This document shows positions 51,736 through 51,779 of a stretch of 51,779 nt of DNA, piece by piece. Within the stretch, counting starts at the first letter, position 1, and each line of letters begins with the position of its first letter. Source of the DNA: Sphingobacterium sp. JB170 (GTDB lineage Bacteria; Bacteroidota; Bacteroidia; Sphingobacteriales; Sphingobacteriaceae). The notes beneath the pieces were generated by a model, which was not told the DNA's origin, ran no database searches, and saw only the letters and a list, made by a program, of their open reading frames with translations. Both the position numbers and the translations under genes were made by a program. The stretch covers positions 1 through 51,779 of the forward strand of contig NZ_FUKU01000025.1 of the NCBI RefSeq assembly GCF_900163865.1, given 5' to 3'.

Positions 51736-51779
51736 ACGAAGTACATATTGCATGATTTAGTTTGTACGACTAGCTTTGC

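Noticed and set aside
1..51779. CRISPR arrays, rRNA and tRNA genes
   Set aside because: No regularly spaced repeats of 25-40 bp and no tRNA or rRNA signatures were seen when reading through the window.

Overview
The window looks like a piece of a Bacteroidota chromosome, most likely from the Sphingobacteriaceae. The evidence is two SusC-type receptor genes (one intact with its SusD partner, one broken), a SusR-like regulator, promoter candidates of the Bacteroidota type (TAnnTTTG, once with a TTTG box 18 nt upstream), an outer-membrane polysaccharide export lipoprotein next to a Wzc-type tyrosine kinase, and little use of Shine-Dalgarno sites. The genus is inferred, not shown.

Layout. (1) 1-1610: a perfect 54-bp palindrome at the very edge, two small unknown genes and a GIY-YIG nuclease-like gene with an early in-frame stop. 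(2) 1607-11552, minus strand: a glycan-utilisation locus (SusR-like regulator, SusC, SusD, GH30 glucanase, surface glycan-binding lipoprotein) that fits beta-1,6-glucan use. Beyond its terminator lies the 3' end of a GH106-like rhamnosidase gene. (3) 11589-18422: a patchwork of a deoxyribonucleotidase gene, a three-gene Xre / ImmA-IrrE / PIN cassette with overlapping genes, an ECF41-type sigma factor with a small monooxygenase-like partner behind an ECF41-like promoter, a decayed YhcG/DUF1016 nuclease gene, a WxcM-like sugar isomerase gene with a broken partial copy beside it, and a lone Xre regulator. (4) 18423-24823, minus strand: a sialic acid operon. Its cytoplasmic and transport parts (NanR-like, NanA, NanM-like, MFS) are intact, but its SusC receptor is frameshifted and joined by a deletion to the last third of a sialidase. 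(5) 25114-51418, plus strand: about 26 kb of surface polysaccharide genes, visibly more AT-rich than region 2. The window ends in an IS21-type end and the tail of an istB gene.

How the polysaccharide genes fit together (inferred): two UDP-sugar dehydrogenases and a WecB-type 2-epimerase point to uronic acids (glucuronate plus an N-acetylated hexosaminuronate). RmlA and RmlB without RmlC/RmlD, together with a VioA-like aminotransferase and a NeuD/VioB-like acetyltransferase, point to a dTDP-4-acetamido-4,6-dideoxyhexose. A WecA-like enzyme would start the lipid-linked unit, several GT2/GT4 enzymes extend it, a Wzx-type flippase moves it, a Wzy-like protein polymerises it, and the OPX/Wzc pair exports it. 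A heparinase II/III-like protein, a secreted GH56-like protein and two PaaK/CapK-like proteins are the unusual members.

The most promising less-described unit is the Xre / ImmA-IrrE / PIN cassette at 12897-14515, which looks like a protease-controlled toxin module. The clearest regulatory prediction is the ECF41 promoter at 15806-15832.
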